From: Rhodobiaceae bacterium
GTDB lineage: Bacteria; Pseudomonadota; Alphaproteobacteria; Rhizobiales; NORP267
Length of the DNA stretch: 43,347 nt
Assembly (NCBI GenBank): GCA_020441905.1
Contig: JAGRLG010000036.1
Span: 1 to 43,347, forward strand
Direction: 5' to 3'
Shown here: piece after piece, positions 1-9,308 of the stretch
Layout of the letters: every line of letters begins with the position of its first letter
Position numbering within the stretch: position 1 is the first letter of the stretch
Notes under the pieces: model-generated
What the model was told of the DNA's origin: nothing
The model's input: the letters and a program-made list of their open reading frames with translations, nothing else
The model's database searches: none
Program-made: the position numbers and the translations under genes

Positions 1-166
1 CATGGATGACCTCGCTGTTGCGCGAGGAAATGCCGGTGCCGATGGCTTTTGCGGCCTCGAAAACAATGACCTCGCGCCCCGCGAGGGCAAAGGCCCGCGC
101 CACCGCCAGGCCGATCACGCCGGCGCCGATGACGGCGACATCAAGTTCGTATCGTTCTGAAATCAT
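1..166 (-). CDS. FAD-dependent oxidoreductase, N-terminal part (L-2-hydroxyglutarate oxidase/DAO-like), cut by window edge
   Basis: Reading leftward from the ATG at 166, the first 55 codons begin [20 protein letters not shown] and contain the dinucleotide-binding glycine motif GAGVIG followed by an acidic residue (FEA) at the end of the second beta strand, which is the FAD-binding Rossmann fold. Further on, SSRNSEVIH resembles the segment after the fold in L-2-hydroxyglutarate dehydrogenase (LhgO-like) members of the DAO superfamily. The rest of the gene lies outside the window, so the substrate cannot be fixed; glycerol-3-phosphate or D-amino-acid oxidase relatives remain possible. It is transcribed divergently from nosR, with its start 250 nt from the nosR dyad, so co-regulation is not obvious. 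Confidence 0.75.
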   Translation of the reverse strand, partial: MISERYELDVAVIGAGVIGLAVARAFALAGREVIVFEAAKAIGTGISSRNSEVIH

Positions 167-494
167 GGGCGCTCAGGGGCAATGCGGTCCGGTGTTGCGT
201 TGGCGTCCTGTTTATAGCCCGCCGAGCAGAAATGCACCTCCCCGGCGCGCCCGGTGGGCGGGCGCCGCGCTGGTCATCCCGGTGGCCAGGCCTGATCAGC
301 ATAGGCAAATATAAAAGCGATTATGGATCATGTAATAGTTGGTAACTTTATATCCAAAATGCGTAAACGGCGGCGTAGAGCGAAGTAGCAATGCGACATA
401 ATGACTAGTTCCGGCTTGACGCAGGTCAATGGCCGGCGGGCGGCAAGGGCCGATTGTTCCGGCAAATGATTCAAATCCTCGTCGGGAGTGCCCT
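167..494. other. Intergenic region: divergent promoter region upstream of nosR
   Basis: This 328-base stretch has no credible gene. Its centre, about 297-385, is much richer in A and T than the surroundings, as expected of a promoter region in a GC-rich genome. It holds the TTGAC-N4-GTCAA dyad at 416-429 and the GGGAG ribosome binding site at 484-488 for nosR. No second copy of the dyad was seen by eye. Confidence 0.6.
416..429 (+). promoter_or_regulatory. FNR/NNR-type operator upstream of nosR
   Basis: TTGAC-GCAG-GTCAA is a perfect inverted repeat with a 4-nt spacer, matching the pattern bound by the Crp/Fnr family regulators of denitrification (FNR, NNR/NnrR, DNR). If it acts as a class II activator site centred near -41.5, transcription would start around 464, leaving about 30 nt of leader before the GTG at 495. 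The -10 region would fall near 452-457 (GATTGT), a weak match, as is usual for activator-dependent promoters. Whether the regulator senses oxygen or nitric oxide cannot be told from the site. Confidence 0.8.
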
Positions 495-2699
495 GTGGCG
501 GTTCTAAACAGCCTGCGCCTGTTCGCCGGGCTTTGTTGCGTTGTTTTGGCCCTGATCACGGGCGCGGCGCACGCGGCCCCTGCTGCTGTCCGGATTACCG
601 CCTATCTCGAAAAGGTTCCGGTCGCCACGATCGTTCCCGGCGCCGAGCGATATGGCGACTTGCGCTCCGACATTCCGGTCGTGCCGGCGCTCAAGGGCGG
701 CAAGCCCATCGGCTGGGTGTTCCTCACCTCGGATTTCGTCTCCACCACCGGCTATTCCGGCAAGCCGATCGATGTTCTCGTCGGCATCAATTCCGATTCG
801 GTGATCACCGGCGTGCAGCTGGTCAAGCATTCCGAGCCCATCGTCCTGATCGGTATCCCGGATTCCGAGATCAAGGCGGTGACGGCCAAATACGCCGGCG
901 TCGATCTGCGCAAGGAGGCGGTGGAGCGCGGCAGCGCCCATGAGCTGGACATCATTTCCGGCGCCACCGTCACCATCATGATCATCGACGACACCATCCT
1001 GCGCGCCGGCCTCAAGGTCGCCAGGTCGCTCGGGCTTGGCGGCCTGGCGCAGCTCGCCGCAGAGAGCGGCCCGAAATTGGTGATCAACCAAAATCTCAAG
1101 GAAACGGCGGACTGGATGACGCTGACCGGCGATGGCTCGGTGCGCCGGCTGTCGCTCGATGTCGGCCAGGTCAACGACGCCTTCCGCGCCCAGGGCGACG
1201 AGCGCGCCATCGCGCGCCCCGAGGCCGGACCGGACGCCGACACCTTTATCGACATGTATGTCGCGCTTGTCGATGTCCCCTCGCTGGGTCTGTCGCTGCT
1301 CGGCGAGGCTGAATACGAAAATCTGCGCGCCCGTCTCAAAAAGGGCGATCATGCCATTCTGGTCGCGGGCCGCGGGCGCTATTCCTTCAAGGGATCGGGC
1401 TATGTCCGCGGCGGCATTTTCGACCGCATACAGGTCATCCAGGGCGACAATTCGGTCCGCTTCCACGACCGCCAGCACTTCCGCCTCGGCGCCATTGCCG
1501 CCGAAGGGGCTCCCAGCTTCACCGAGATGGATCTGTTCGTCATTCCCGCCGATTCCGGCTTCGATCCGGCCCAGGAATTCCGTCTGCAATTGCTGGTCCA
1601 GCGCGCCGTCGGAGCCGTCGACAAGGTATTTCTGACCTTCGACCTCAGCTCCAGGCTGCCGGATCGCTTCCTCGCCGCCGAACAGCCGGCTGCCGCCGCG
1701 CCGGGCGGCCAGGCCGCATCCGCCGCCGCGCCGGGCGAAGACAGCGAGCCGCTGTGGAAACGGATCTGGCGCGACCGCAGCCAGGACATAACCATTCTGG
1801 CTGTTGCCGTCGGCATATTGACCCTGGTCTTTTTCTTCCAGATGCAGGTCACAAAGTCGGAGCGCTTCACCTTCTGGTTCCGCATCGGTTTTCTTGTCTT
1901 CACCCTGGTGTGGATCGGCTGGATCGAGAATGCGCAGCTTTCGGTCGTCAACGTGCTGGCGCTGTTTTCCGCCCTCACGACCGAATTCAACTGGGACGCG
2001 TTCCTGATCGACCCGCTGGCCTTCCTGCTCTGGTTCGGCGTTGCCTCGGCGCTGATCTTCTGGGGGCGCGGCGCCTATTGCGGCTGGCTGTGTCCCTTCG
2101 GTGCCCTGCAGGAGCTGACCAACCGCCTCGCCAAGCTGGCGCGCATTCCCCAGATCACCATTCCCTGGGTCCTGCATGAGCGCCTGTGGCCGATCAAATA
2201 CATGATCTTTCTCGCCCTTTTCGGCCTTTCGCTCTATTCGCTGGATGTCGCCGAGCACTATGCCGAGGTCGAACCCTTCAAGACCGCGATCATTCTCAAA
2301 TTCGCCCGCGCCTGGCCCTATGTGCTGTTCGTCGTCGTCCTGCTCGGCATCGGCCTGTTCATCGAGCGCTTCTACTGCCGCTATCTGTGTCCGCTCGGCG
2401 CGGCGCTGGCCATTCCGGCGCGCCTGCGCCTGTTCGACTGGCTCAAGCGCTACCGCGATTGCGGCAATCCCTGCCAGCGCTGCGCCAATGAATGCATGGT
2501 CCAGGCCATCTATCCGGAAGGCAATATCAGCCCCAATGAATGCCTGAACTGCCTGCACTGCCAGGTGCTCTACCAGCATGACGAGAAATGCCCGGTCTGT
2601 ATCCGCAAATTCGCCAAGCGCCAGCGCTTCGCCCAGAGGAACAGCCCAACCAATGCCGTACCGGAACCGCGGGCACAGGAGTTGGCTCCGGTCGAGTGA
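495..2699 (+). CDS. nosR: NosR, membrane flavo-iron-sulfur protein needed for nitrous oxide reduction
   Basis: NosR supports expression and electron supply of nitrous oxide reductase from the cytoplasmic membrane. I take the GTG at 495 as the start (734 aa): GGGAG lies 6 nt upstream, translation then opens directly with a signal-like hydrophobic stretch ending AAHA, and the ATG at 429 sits on the operator. An exported FMN-binding domain follows, with the flavinylation motif SGATVT at residues 155-160 (Thr158 the likely FMN site, by analogy with NqrC/RnfG). A low-complexity Ala/Pro/Gly linker (about 400-415) precedes several membrane helices, two NapH-like motifs ([16 protein letters not shown]) and a C-terminal ferredoxin-like region with cysteines spaced C-x3-C-x2-C-x3-C and C-x2-C. 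Met replaces the proline that usually follows the fourth cysteine of such clusters. It is the first gene of nosRZDFYLX. Confidence 0.95.
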   Translation: MAVLNSLRLFAGLCCVVLALITGAAHAAPAAVRITAYLEKVPVATIVPGAERYGDLRSDIPVVPALKGGKPIGWVFLTSDFVSTTGYSGKPIDVLVGINSDSVITGVQLVKHSEPIVLIGIPDSEIKAVTAKYAGVDLRKEAVERGSAHELDIISGATVTIMIIDDTILRAGLKVARSLGLGGLAQLAAESGPKLVINQNLKETADWMTLTGDGSVRRLSLDVGQVNDAFRAQGDERAIARPEAGPDADTFIDMYVALVDVPSLGLSLLGEAEYENLRARLKKGDHAILVAGRGRYSFKGSGYVRGGIFDRIQVIQGDNSVRFHDRQHFRLGAIAAEGAPSFTEMDLFVIPADSGFDPAQEFRLQLLVQRAVGAVDKVFLTFDLSSRLPDRFLAAEQPAAAAPGGQAASAAAPGEDSEPLWKRIWRDRSQDITILAVAVGILTLVFFFQMQVTKSERFTFWFRIGFLVFTLVWIGWIENAQLSVVNVLALFSALTTEFNWDAFLIDPLAFLLWFGVASALIFWGRGAYCGWLCPFGALQELTNRLAKLARIPQITIPWVLHERLWPIKYMIFLALFGLSLYSLDVAEHYAEVEPFKTAIILKFARAWPYVLFVVVLLGIGLFIERFYCRYLCPLGAALAIPARLRLFDWLKRYRDCGNPCQRCANECMVQAIYPEGNISPNECLNCLHCQVLYQHDEKCPVCIRKFAKRQRFAQRNSPTNAVPEPRAQELAPVE

Positions 2700-2731
2700 G
2701 TTTTGAATTAACCCCAAGGAGGAGTGAACTA

Positions 2732-4642
2732 ATGAAGAAACAGCTGGAAAAGTCGGGCCTCTCCAGGCGCGAACTTCTCAGCGGCACCGCCGTGGCGGCG
2801 GTTGCTGCGGGTGCCGCCGCCGGCGCCACCGTCACCGGCATGCCGAGCCTTGCCACGGCCGCCGAAGGCAGCTTTGCCCTCGCCCCGGGAGAGCTCGACG
2901 AATATTACGGCTTCTGGTCCTCGGGCCAGTCGGGCGAGCTGCGCGTGCTGGGTGTTCCGTCCATGCGCGAATTGATGCGCGTGCCGGTCTTCAACCGCTG
3001 CTCGGCCACCGGCTGGGGCCAGACCAATGAGTCGAAGAAGATCCTCACCGAGGGCCTGCTGCCCGAAACCAAGGCGTTCCTCGCCTCTCAGGGCAAGGAA
3101 ACCTACGATAACGGCGACCTTCATCACCCCCACATGTCGTTCACCGACGGCACCTATGACGGCCGCTACCTGTTCATGAACGACAAGGCGAACACCCGCG
3201 TTGCCCGTGTGCGTGTCGACACCATGAAGTGCGACAAGATCATCGAGATCCCCAACGCCCACGACATTCACGGCATGCGGCCGCAGAAATACCCGCGCAC
3301 CGGCTACATCTTCGCCAATGGCGAGCATGAGGCGCCGCTGGTCAATGACGGCAAGATCCTCGACGATCCCAAGCAGTACGTGAACATCTTCACCGCCATT
3401 GACGGCGACACCATGGAAGTCGCGTGGCAGGTCATGGTGTCCGGCAATCTCGACAACACCGATTGCGACTACCAGGGCAAATATGCCTTCTCGACCAGCT
3501 ATAACTCGGAGATGGGCATGAACCTCGCCGAGATGACGGCGAGCGAACTCGACCATGTCGTCGTCTTCAACATCAAGGAGATCGAGAAGGGCGTCGCCGC
3601 CGGCGACTTCCAGACGCTCAATGGGGTCAAGGTGCTCGACGGGCGCAAGGGCAAGAACAAGAAATACACCCGCTACATCCCGATCCCGAACAGCCCGCAC
3701 GGCGTCAACGCCGCGCCGGACAAGAAGCACATCGTCATCAACGGCAAGCTGTCGCCGACGGTTTCGATCATCGACGTCACCAAGGTCGATGCCCTGTTCG
3801 ACAAGGACGCCGACCCGCGCTCTGCGGTTGTTGGCGAGCCCCAGCTCGGTCTTGGTCCGCTCCACACCGCCTTTGACGGCAAGGGCAATGCCTTCACCAC
3901 CCTGTTCCTCGACAGCCAGGTGGTGAAGTGGAACATCGACAAGGCCATCCGCGCCTATAAGGGCGAAAAGGTCGATCCGATCATTTCCAAGGTCGATGTC
4001 CACTACCAGCCGGGCCATAACTCGACCTCCATGGGCGAGACTGCGGAAGCCGATGGCAAGTGGCTGATTTCGATGAACAAGTTCTCCAAGGACCGCTTCC
4101 TCAATGTCGGTCCGCTGAAGCCGGAGAACGAGCAGCTCATCGACATCTCGACCGATACCATGAAGGTCGTGCACGACGGCCCGACCTTTGCCGAGCCCCA
4201 TGACAGCATCATCGTCCACCGGTCCAAGGTGAACCCGAAGACGGTGTGGGACCGCAAGGATCCGATGTTCGCCGACGCCGTGGCCCAGGCCAAGGCCGAT
4301 GGCGTCGATCTGGAGAGCGCGGCCGATGTCATCCGCGATGGCAACAAGGTCCGCGTCTACATGCACTCTGCGGCGCCGAACTACTCGATGGAGAAGTTCA
4401 CCGTGAAGCAGGGCGACGAGGTGACGGTCTACATCACCAATATCGACGACATCGACGATCTGACCCATGGCTTCTGCCTGTCGAATTACGGCATTGCCAT
4501 GGAGGTCGCGCCGCAAGCGACGGCTTCGGTCACCTTCAAGGCTGAGCGGCCTGGCGTGCACTGGTTCTATTGCCAGTGGTTCTGCCATGCCCTGCACATG
4601 GAAATGCGCGGCCGCATGTTCGTCGAGCCGCGCTCGGCCTGA
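2732..4642 (+). CDS. nosZ: Nitrous oxide reductase NosZ, clade I (Tat-exported)
   Basis: Periplasmic multicopper enzyme that reduces N2O to N2. A strong ribosome site, AAGGAGGAG (2716-2724), precedes the ATG at 2732, giving 636 aa. A twin-arginine signal (SRRELL at 11-16, then an Ala-rich hydrophobic stretch) places it in clade I rather than the Sec-exported clade II. The seven-bladed propeller carries the CuZ motif HHPH at 131-134 inside [12 protein letters not shown]. The C-terminal cupredoxin domain has the CuA ligand pattern C614-x3-C618-x3-H622-x2-M625. All key ligand motifs I could look for are present, so the enzyme appears intact. It lies 32 nt after nosR and 2 nt before nosD, so it is probably read from the nosR promoter; a separate nosZ promoter cannot be excluded. 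Confidence 0.98.
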   Translation: MKKQLEKSGLSRRELLSGTAVAAVAAGAAAGATVTGMPSLATAAEGSFALAPGELDEYYGFWSSGQSGELRVLGVPSMRELMRVPVFNRCSATGWGQTNESKKILTEGLLPETKAFLASQGKETYDNGDLHHPHMSFTDGTYDGRYLFMNDKANTRVARVRVDTMKCDKIIEIPNAHDIHGMRPQKYPRTGYIFANGEHEAPLVNDGKILDDPKQYVNIFTAIDGDTMEVAWQVMVSGNLDNTDCDYQGKYAFSTSYNSEMGMNLAEMTASELDHVVVFNIKEIEKGVAAGDFQTLNGVKVLDGRKGKNKKYTRYIPIPNSPHGVNAAPDKKHIVINGKLSPTVSIIDVTKVDALFDKDADPRSAVVGEPQLGLGPLHTAFDGKGNAFTTLFLDSQVVKWNIDKAIRAYKGEKVDPIISKVDVHYQPGHNSTSMGETAEADGKWLISMNKFSKDRFLNVGPLKPENEQLIDISTDTMKVVHDGPTFAEPHDSIIVHRSKVNPKTVWDRKDPMFADAVAQAKADGVDLESAADVIRDGNKVRVYMHSAAPNYSMEKFTVKQGDEVTVYITNIDDIDDLTHGFCLSNYGIAMEVAPQATASVTFKAERPGVHWFYCQWFCHALHMEMRGRMFVEPRSA

Positions 4643-4644
4643 CG

Positions 4645-5940
4645 ATGTCGCGCGCCCGCACCTGTTTGGGCATCGCTTTGGCGGCGGGTCTGGCCGGGGG
4701 CAGCTTTTTGCCCGCCGGCGCGGCCGAGCTAGCGGTGCCGGCCGGGGCGGGCGCGCTTCGCGACATGATCGAACGGGCGCAGGACGGCGACATTCTCCGT
4801 CTTGCGCCCGGTCAATATGAGGGGCCGGTTGTCGTCACCCGGCCTCTCTCGATTCTCGGCAATGGCGCCGCCACCGTCACAGGCAGCGGGCGGGGCAGCG
4901 TCATCACCGTCGATGCCCCCGATGTCGTCATATCCGGTCTGACCGTGACCGGCTCCGGCCTGTCCCATGAAACCATCGATGCCGGCGTCAAGCTGACCGA
5001 AAAGGCGCTCAGGGCACGGGTGGAAAATAACCGCATTCTCGACAACCTTGTCGGCGTCGATGTCCACGGGCCGCACGATGCGCGGGTCATCGGCAACCTG
5101 ATCGAAGGCAGGCAGGACCTGCGCGTGAACGAGCGCGGCAACGGCCTCTATGTCTGGAATTCGCCCGGGCTGGTCGCCGAGGGCAACACCGTCCGCTTCG
5201 GCCGCGATGGCGTATTCGTCAATACCAGCAGCAACAACACGTTCCGCAACAACCGCTTCGAGCATCTGCGCTTTGCCGTTCATTACATGTATGGCAATGA
5301 CGGCACCGTTGAGGGCAATTTCTCAAGCGGCAACGATATCGGTTATGCGCTGATGTTTTCAGGCCGCCTCACCGTCAAGGGCAATGTCTCGCTCGACGAC
5401 CGCAATCACGGGTTGATGCTGAACTATGTCAATGACGCCGAGATTTCCGGCAATCTGGTGCGCGGCGGCGGCGAGAAGTGCCTGTTCATGTATAATGCCA
5501 ACAAGAACATGGTTTCCGGCAACCGCTTCGAACGCTGCCAGATCGGCGTTCATTTCACCGCCGGGTCGGAGCGCAATACCTTTGCCGGCAACGCCTTTAT
5601 CGCCAACCGCACCCAGGTCAAATATGTCGGCACCCGCAATCTTGACTGGAGCACGGGCGGCAAGGGAAATTTCTGGAGCGATCATCCGGCCTTCGATGCC
5701 AATGCCGACGGCATCGCCGATACCGTTTACCGCCCCAATGACATGATGGACCATATTCTCTGGACCCAGCCGGCGGCCCGGCTGCTCGCCGGCAGCCCGG
5801 CGGTACAGCTGATCCGCTGGACCCAGACCCAGTTCCCGGCCTTGCTGCCGGGCGGGATTGTCGACAGCGCGCCGCTGATGCATGCCCCGGCTTTTCCCGA
5901 GCCGCAGGCGGCCGCTGCGAATACCGGAGGCAGAGGATGA
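4645..5940 (+). CDS. nosD: NosD, periplasmic copper-site maturation protein
   Basis: NosD works with the NosFY ABC transporter in assembling the copper-sulfur centre of NosZ. The ATG at 4645 follows the nosZ stop by 2 nt and gives 431 aa starting with a Sec signal peptide (hydrophobic LGIALAAGLAGG, cleavage near AGAAE). The body is a right-handed beta-helix of the CASH/pectate-lyase type, seen as many short repeats of the form N-x-hydrophobic-x-G-N (for example GNLVRGGG, GNRFERC, GNAFIAN). The last 8 nt contain the overlapping ATGA that starts nosF, so the two are translationally coupled. Length and composition are normal for the family. Confidence 0.95.
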   Translation: MSRARTCLGIALAAGLAGGSFLPAGAAELAVPAGAGALRDMIERAQDGDILRLAPGQYEGPVVVTRPLSILGNGAATVTGSGRGSVITVDAPDVVISGLTVTGSGLSHETIDAGVKLTEKALRARVENNRILDNLVGVDVHGPHDARVIGNLIEGRQDLRVNERGNGLYVWNSPGLVAEGNTVRFGRDGVFVNTSSNNTFRNNRFEHLRFAVHYMYGNDGTVEGNFSSGNDIGYALMFSGRLTVKGNVSLDDRNHGLMLNYVNDAEISGNLVRGGGEKCLFMYNANKNMVSGNRFERCQIGVHFTAGSERNTFAGNAFIANRTQVKYVGTRNLDWSTGGKGNFWSDHPAFDANADGIADTVYRPNDMMDHILWTQPAARLLAGSPAVQLIRWTQTQFPALLPGGIVDSAPLMHAPAFPEPQAAAANTGGRG

Positions 5941-6842
5941 CCCAGCGCGCGCTGGAGCTTGCCGAAGTCACCAAGATCTTCGATCGCCGCGCCGCGGTGG
6001 ACGGAGTTTCCTTTCAGCTTGCGGCCGGCGAGCGGGTTGCCCTGCTCGGCCATAACGGCGCCGGCAAGACCACGCTGTTCAAGATGATCCTGGGTTTTCT
6101 CAAGCCGGACCATGGCTCGGTTTCCGTGCTCGGCGCCGCGCCGGGAAGCAACGCGGCGCGGCGCGCCATCGCCTATCTGCCCGAAGCGGTTGCCTTCCAC
6201 AATGCGCTGACCGGCGAGGAGGTGTTGCGATTCTATGCCCGCCTCAAGGGCGAGGACCCGGCCAAGAGCGCCGCCCTGCTGGAAGATGTCGGCCTCGGCG
6301 CCGCGGCGCGCCGCCGCGTCGGCGCCTATTCGAAGGGCATGCGCCAGCGTCTCGGCCTGGCCCAGGCGCTGATTTCGCCGGCAAGCCTGGTGCTGCTGGA
6401 TGAGCCGACCAGCGGTCTTGATCCGATTTCGCGGCAGAATTTTTATGATCTGGTGGAGAAGGTGGCGGCGCGCGGCGCCACCGTGCTGCTGTCCTCTCAT
6501 GCCTTGACCGAGGTCGAGGCGCGGACCGACCGCATTCTCATTCTCTCCGCCGGCAAGCTGGTTGCCGACAACACCCTGGCGCGCCTGCGCGCCGATGCTC
6601 AATTGCCGATCCGCCTGCGCGTGCAGGGCAATGACGGCGCCGCCGGCGAGATTGCCGCGCGTCTTGGCGGCACCCAGGTCAACGGCCGCTCGGTGGAGCT
6701 GTTCTGCGACCCCGCCGACAAGGTGGCGCGCCTCGCCGCCATTGCCGAGTTGGGGCCGCTGGTCGCCGATATCGACGTCACCCTGCCCAGCCTCGACGAT
6801 GTCTACCGCCATTTCAGCGGTGATGAAGGCGCGGAGGGCTAG
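5937..6842 (+). CDS. nosF: NosF, ABC transporter ATP-binding protein for NosZ maturation
   Basis: Cytoplasmic ATPase partner of NosY. The start overlaps the nosD stop (ATGA), with GGAGG just upstream at 5926-5930. The 301-aa protein shows Walker A GHNGAGKTT (about residue 38), the ABC signature YSKGMRQRLGLAQAL, Walker B LVLLDEPTSGLDP and the switch histidine in SSHAL. The C-terminal 80 residues after the ATPase core are a small accessory domain as in other NosF/CcmA-like proteins. It powers NosDFY, which is thought to supply sulfur or another component for the Cu-S site; the exact cargo is not visible here. Confidence 0.96.
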   Translation: MTQRALELAEVTKIFDRRAAVDGVSFQLAAGERVALLGHNGAGKTTLFKMILGFLKPDHGSVSVLGAAPGSNAARRAIAYLPEAVAFHNALTGEEVLRFYARLKGEDPAKSAALLEDVGLGAAARRRVGAYSKGMRQRLGLAQALISPASLVLLDEPTSGLDPISRQNFYDLVEKVAARGATVLLSSHALTEVEARTDRILILSAGKLVADNTLARLRADAQLPIRLRVQGNDGAAGEIAARLGGTQVNGRSVELFCDPADKVARLAAIAELGPLVADIDVTLPSLDDVYRHFSGDEGAEG

Positions 6843-6845
6843 CCC

Positions 6846-7676
6846 ATGCTGATCCGTATCCTCACCATCGCCGGTCAGGAAATGCGCATCGGACTGCGCA
6901 ACCGCTGGATCCTGCTCGCCGCCGTCATACTGGCGCTGTTCTCGCTGTCGCTGGCCCTTCTCGGCTCGGCCCCGGCGGGAACCCTGGGTGTCGATCGCAT
7001 GACCGTCACCGTGGCCTCGCTGTCTTCGCTTTCAGTCTATCTGGTGCCGCTCATCGCCCTGCTGCTGGCCTTTGACGCCGTCGCCGGGGAAATCGACCGC
7101 GGCACATTGCAGCTCATTTTTTCCTGCCCCATCTCGCGCGGCGAGTTCTTGTTCGGCAAGGCGCTGGGCCATTTCGCCGTTATCGTGCTGGCTCTTGGCG
7201 GCGGCTATGGCGTTACCGCCGTTCTGCTGCTGGCGACGGGCGGCGGCTCGCAAGCGGCGCTGATCGATTTTGCCCGCCTCGTCGCCACCTCCGCTTTGCT
7301 CGGTCTGGCCTTTCTCGCCCTCGGCTATGTGCTGAGCGCGGCGGCGCGCCACACCAGCACGGCGGCGGCGCTGTCCATCGGCATCTGGCTGCTCATGGTG
7401 GTGCTCTACGACCTGGCGCTGCTTGGCGTCCTGGTGTCGGAAACCAGCGGGTTCTTCGCCGCCCGCATCCTCCCCTTCGCCATCATCGCCAATCCGGCGG
7501 ACGCCTTTCGCCTCTTCAATCTCAATGCGCTCGGCGCCAGCGATCTTGTCGGCGGCATGGCCGGCATCGCCGAGGCCCTGCCTTATCCCCCCGCCGTCGC
7601 CCTGCTCTCGATCGGCATCTTCATTGTCCTGGCTCTCGCCCTGGCGGTGGTTCTGGTACGGAGGATCACGCCATGA
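6846..7676 (+). CDS. nosY: NosY, ABC transporter membrane protein for NosZ maturation
   Basis: The 276-aa protein is an integral membrane permease with six hydrophobic spans visible, the first beginning near WILLAAVILALF and the last near LLSIGIFIVLALALAVVLV. An amphipathic N-terminus (IAGQEMRIGLRNR) precedes span 1, as in ABC-2 type permeases. The start is preceded by GGAGGG at about 6834-6839 and lies 3 nt after the nosF stop. The stop overlaps the nosL start (ATGA). Together with NosF and NosD it forms the NosDFY complex. Confidence 0.95.
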   Translation: MLIRILTIAGQEMRIGLRNRWILLAAVILALFSLSLALLGSAPAGTLGVDRMTVTVASLSSLSVYLVPLIALLLAFDAVAGEIDRGTLQLIFSCPISRGEFLFGKALGHFAVIVLALGGGYGVTAVLLLATGGGSQAALIDFARLVATSALLGLAFLALGYVLSAAARHTSTAAALSIGIWLLMVVLYDLALLGVLVSETSGFFAARILPFAIIANPADAFRLFNLNALGASDLVGGMAGIAEALPYPPAVALLSIGIFIVLALALAVVLVRRITP

Positions 7677-8233
7677 TCCGCCACGGTATTCTTCTGTCCC
7701 TGCTGCTCTTGCTCGCCGGCTGCGGCGAGGAGGCCCCCGCCGCGCGCCCCAAGGCGGTGGCGTTGAACGCCGAGGCCCTCGGTCATTACTGCCAGATGAA
7801 CGTCCTTGAGCATGAGGGTCCCAAGGCGCAGATTCACCTTGCCCATAACCCCAATCCGGTCTGGTTCTCCCAGGTGCGCGATGCCGTCGCCTTCACCCGC
7901 CTTCCCGAGGAACCGAAGGACTATGTCGCGATCTATGTCAGCGACATGGACAAGGCGGAAAGCTGGGCCTCGCCGGGCGCCGAGAACTGGGTCGAGGCCC
8001 GCGATGCCTATTTCGTCATTGAGAGCACCAAGCGTGGCGGCATGGGCGCCGATGAGGCCATTTCCTTTGGCACCGAACAGGGCGCGCTGGCCTTCGCCGC
8101 CAGCAATGGCGGCCGTGTCGTGCGCTTCGACGACATTCCGACAGAATATGTCCTCGCCTTTTCCGAAAGCCCCGGCGAAAATACGCGCCAGCGGGACACC
8201 CATGGCGGATCCGCCCACGAGGTTGAAAAATGA
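7673..8233 (+). CDS. nosL: NosL, outer-membrane-type lipoprotein copper chaperone for NosZ
   Basis: NosL binds Cu(I) and delivers it to apo-NosZ. The 186-aa product has a short lipoprotein signal with lipobox LLAGC (Cys17 lipidated), so it should be tethered on the periplasmic side. The family copper-binding Cys-x-Met pair appears as YCQM shortly after the mature start. The middle shows the conserved pattern DAVAFTR and GGMGADEAISFGTEQGALAF. The start overlaps nosY and the stop overlaps nosX by ATGA, placing it firmly in the operon. The last 20 residues (SPGENTRQRDTHGG and on) are polar and look disordered. Confidence 0.93.
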   Translation: MIRHGILLSLLLLLAGCGEEAPAARPKAVALNAEALGHYCQMNVLEHEGPKAQIHLAHNPNPVWFSQVRDAVAFTRLPEEPKDYVAIYVSDMDKAESWASPGAENWVEARDAYFVIESTKRGGMGADEAISFGTEQGALAFAASNGGRVVRFDDIPTEYVLAFSESPGENTRQRDTHGGSAHEVEK

Positions 8234-9243
8234 GTGATGCTTTCCCCGCGCGGCAGTTGTCGCGCCGCCGTTTCCTGACCATTTCGGCGAGCGCCGCCAC
8301 CCTGGCGCTGATGCCAGGCGCCGGATTCGCGGCGGCCCCGGTCCATCGCTGGCGCGGGGCCGGCCTTGGCGCCGATGCCGCCATCTTGCTCGCCCATCCC
8401 GACGAGCGCCAGGCGCAGCGCATCTTCGCGCTGTGCGAGGGCGAGATCGCCCGGCTGGAAAAGATCTTCAGCCTGTTCCGCGATGACAGTGCCCTGAGCC
8501 GTCTCAACCGCGATGGCCGCCTTGCCGCCCCGCCGCTGGAGATGGTGTCTCTGCTGTCGACCGCGGCGCGGGTCCACGAGGCCAGCGAAGGCGCCTTCGA
8601 CCCTACGGTGCAACCGCTCTGGGCGCTCTATGCCACCCATTATGCCGCGCGGCCCGGCGCCGCCGGCGGCCCTGGGCGCGCCGCCATCGACGCCGCGCTG
8701 CGCTCCGTCGGCTGGCACCATGTCGCCGTCGACCCTGCTGAGATCCGCTTTGCCCGGCCCGGCATGGCGCTGACGCTGAACGGCATCGCCCAGGGCTATG
8801 TCACCGACCGCATCGCCGATCTGCTGGCCGCCGAAGGCATGGAGAATGTGCTTGTCGATATCGGCGAGATCCGGGCGCTGGGCCACGCCCCGGACGGCAG
8901 CACCTGGCCGGTGACCATCCGCCCCGGCGGCCGCCACAACCTGCCTGACACGAAAATCGGCCTCGCCTCGCGCGCCCTGGCGACAACGGCAGCCACCGGC
9001 ACCTGTTTCGATGCCGCCGGGCGCGTCGGCCATGTTCTCGACCCGCGCAGCGGAAACCCGGTCACCGCCAATCTTGCCGCTTCGGCCTTCGCCGCCTCGG
9101 CGGCCATCGCCGATGGCCTGTCCACCGCCGCCATCGCGCTTACGCCCGCTCAGGCAGGCAAAGCGGTGTCCAGGTTCCCCAATGCGGGCCTTCGCCTGGT
9201 GGGCAGCGACCGGACGGCGCGGGTCTTCGGCGTCACCGCCTGA
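8230..9243 (+). CDS. nosX: NosX, Tat-exported ApbE-type FAD:protein FMN transferase
   Basis: ApbE-family enzymes attach FMN from FAD to a Thr in exported flavoproteins; here the expected target is the SGAT motif of NosR. The 337-aa protein begins with a twin-arginine signal (SRRRFL at 11-16, cleavage near AGFAAA). Family hallmarks are LSRLNRDG, GAFDPTVQPLW, LTLNGIAQGYVTDRIADLL, NVLVDIGEIRALG and HVLDPRSGNPV, together covering the FAD and Mg2+ binding regions. It is the last gene of nosRZDFYLX, joined to nosL by ATGA. Presence of nosX fits an alphaproteobacterial-type nos cluster. Confidence 0.94.
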   Translation: MSDAFPARQLSRRRFLTISASAATLALMPGAGFAAAPVHRWRGAGLGADAAILLAHPDERQAQRIFALCEGEIARLEKIFSLFRDDSALSRLNRDGRLAAPPLEMVSLLSTAARVHEASEGAFDPTVQPLWALYATHYAARPGAAGGPGRAAIDAALRSVGWHHVAVDPAEIRFARPGMALTLNGIAQGYVTDRIADLLAAEGMENVLVDIGEIRALGHAPDGSTWPVTIRPGGRHNLPDTKIGLASRALATTAATGTCFDAAGRVGHVLDPRSGNPVTANLAASAFAASAAIADGLSTAAIALTPAQAGKAVSRFPNAGLRLVGSDRTARVFGVTA

Positions 9244-9291
9244 CAATTCGCGCTGGTTTCGCGCCCAAGGGGGGCAAAACCCAAACGGCGC

Positions 9292-9307
9292 GCCGGTCCA
9301 GACCGGC
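9292..9307. terminator. Possible bidirectional hairpin between nosX and the thioesterase gene
   Basis: GCCGGT-CCAG-ACCGGC forms a 6-bp stem with a 4-nt loop between two converging genes, starting 49 nt after the nosX stop and directly after the leftward thioesterase stop. Leftward, the transcript continues with runs of T (TTTGGGTTTT), so it may work better for the thioesterase. The rightward side has only a short CCTATTT. The stem is short, so confidence is low. Confidence 0.4.
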
Positions 9308-9308
9308 C

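Noticed and set aside
504..2717. 737-codon open frame opposite nosR
   Set aside because: Antisense shadow of a strongly coding gene in GC-rich DNA; low-complexity translation with no recognisable domain, while the plus strand encodes an intact NosR.
2729..4597. 622-codon open frame opposite nosZ
   Set aside because: Same kind of antisense shadow; NosZ is intact on the other strand.
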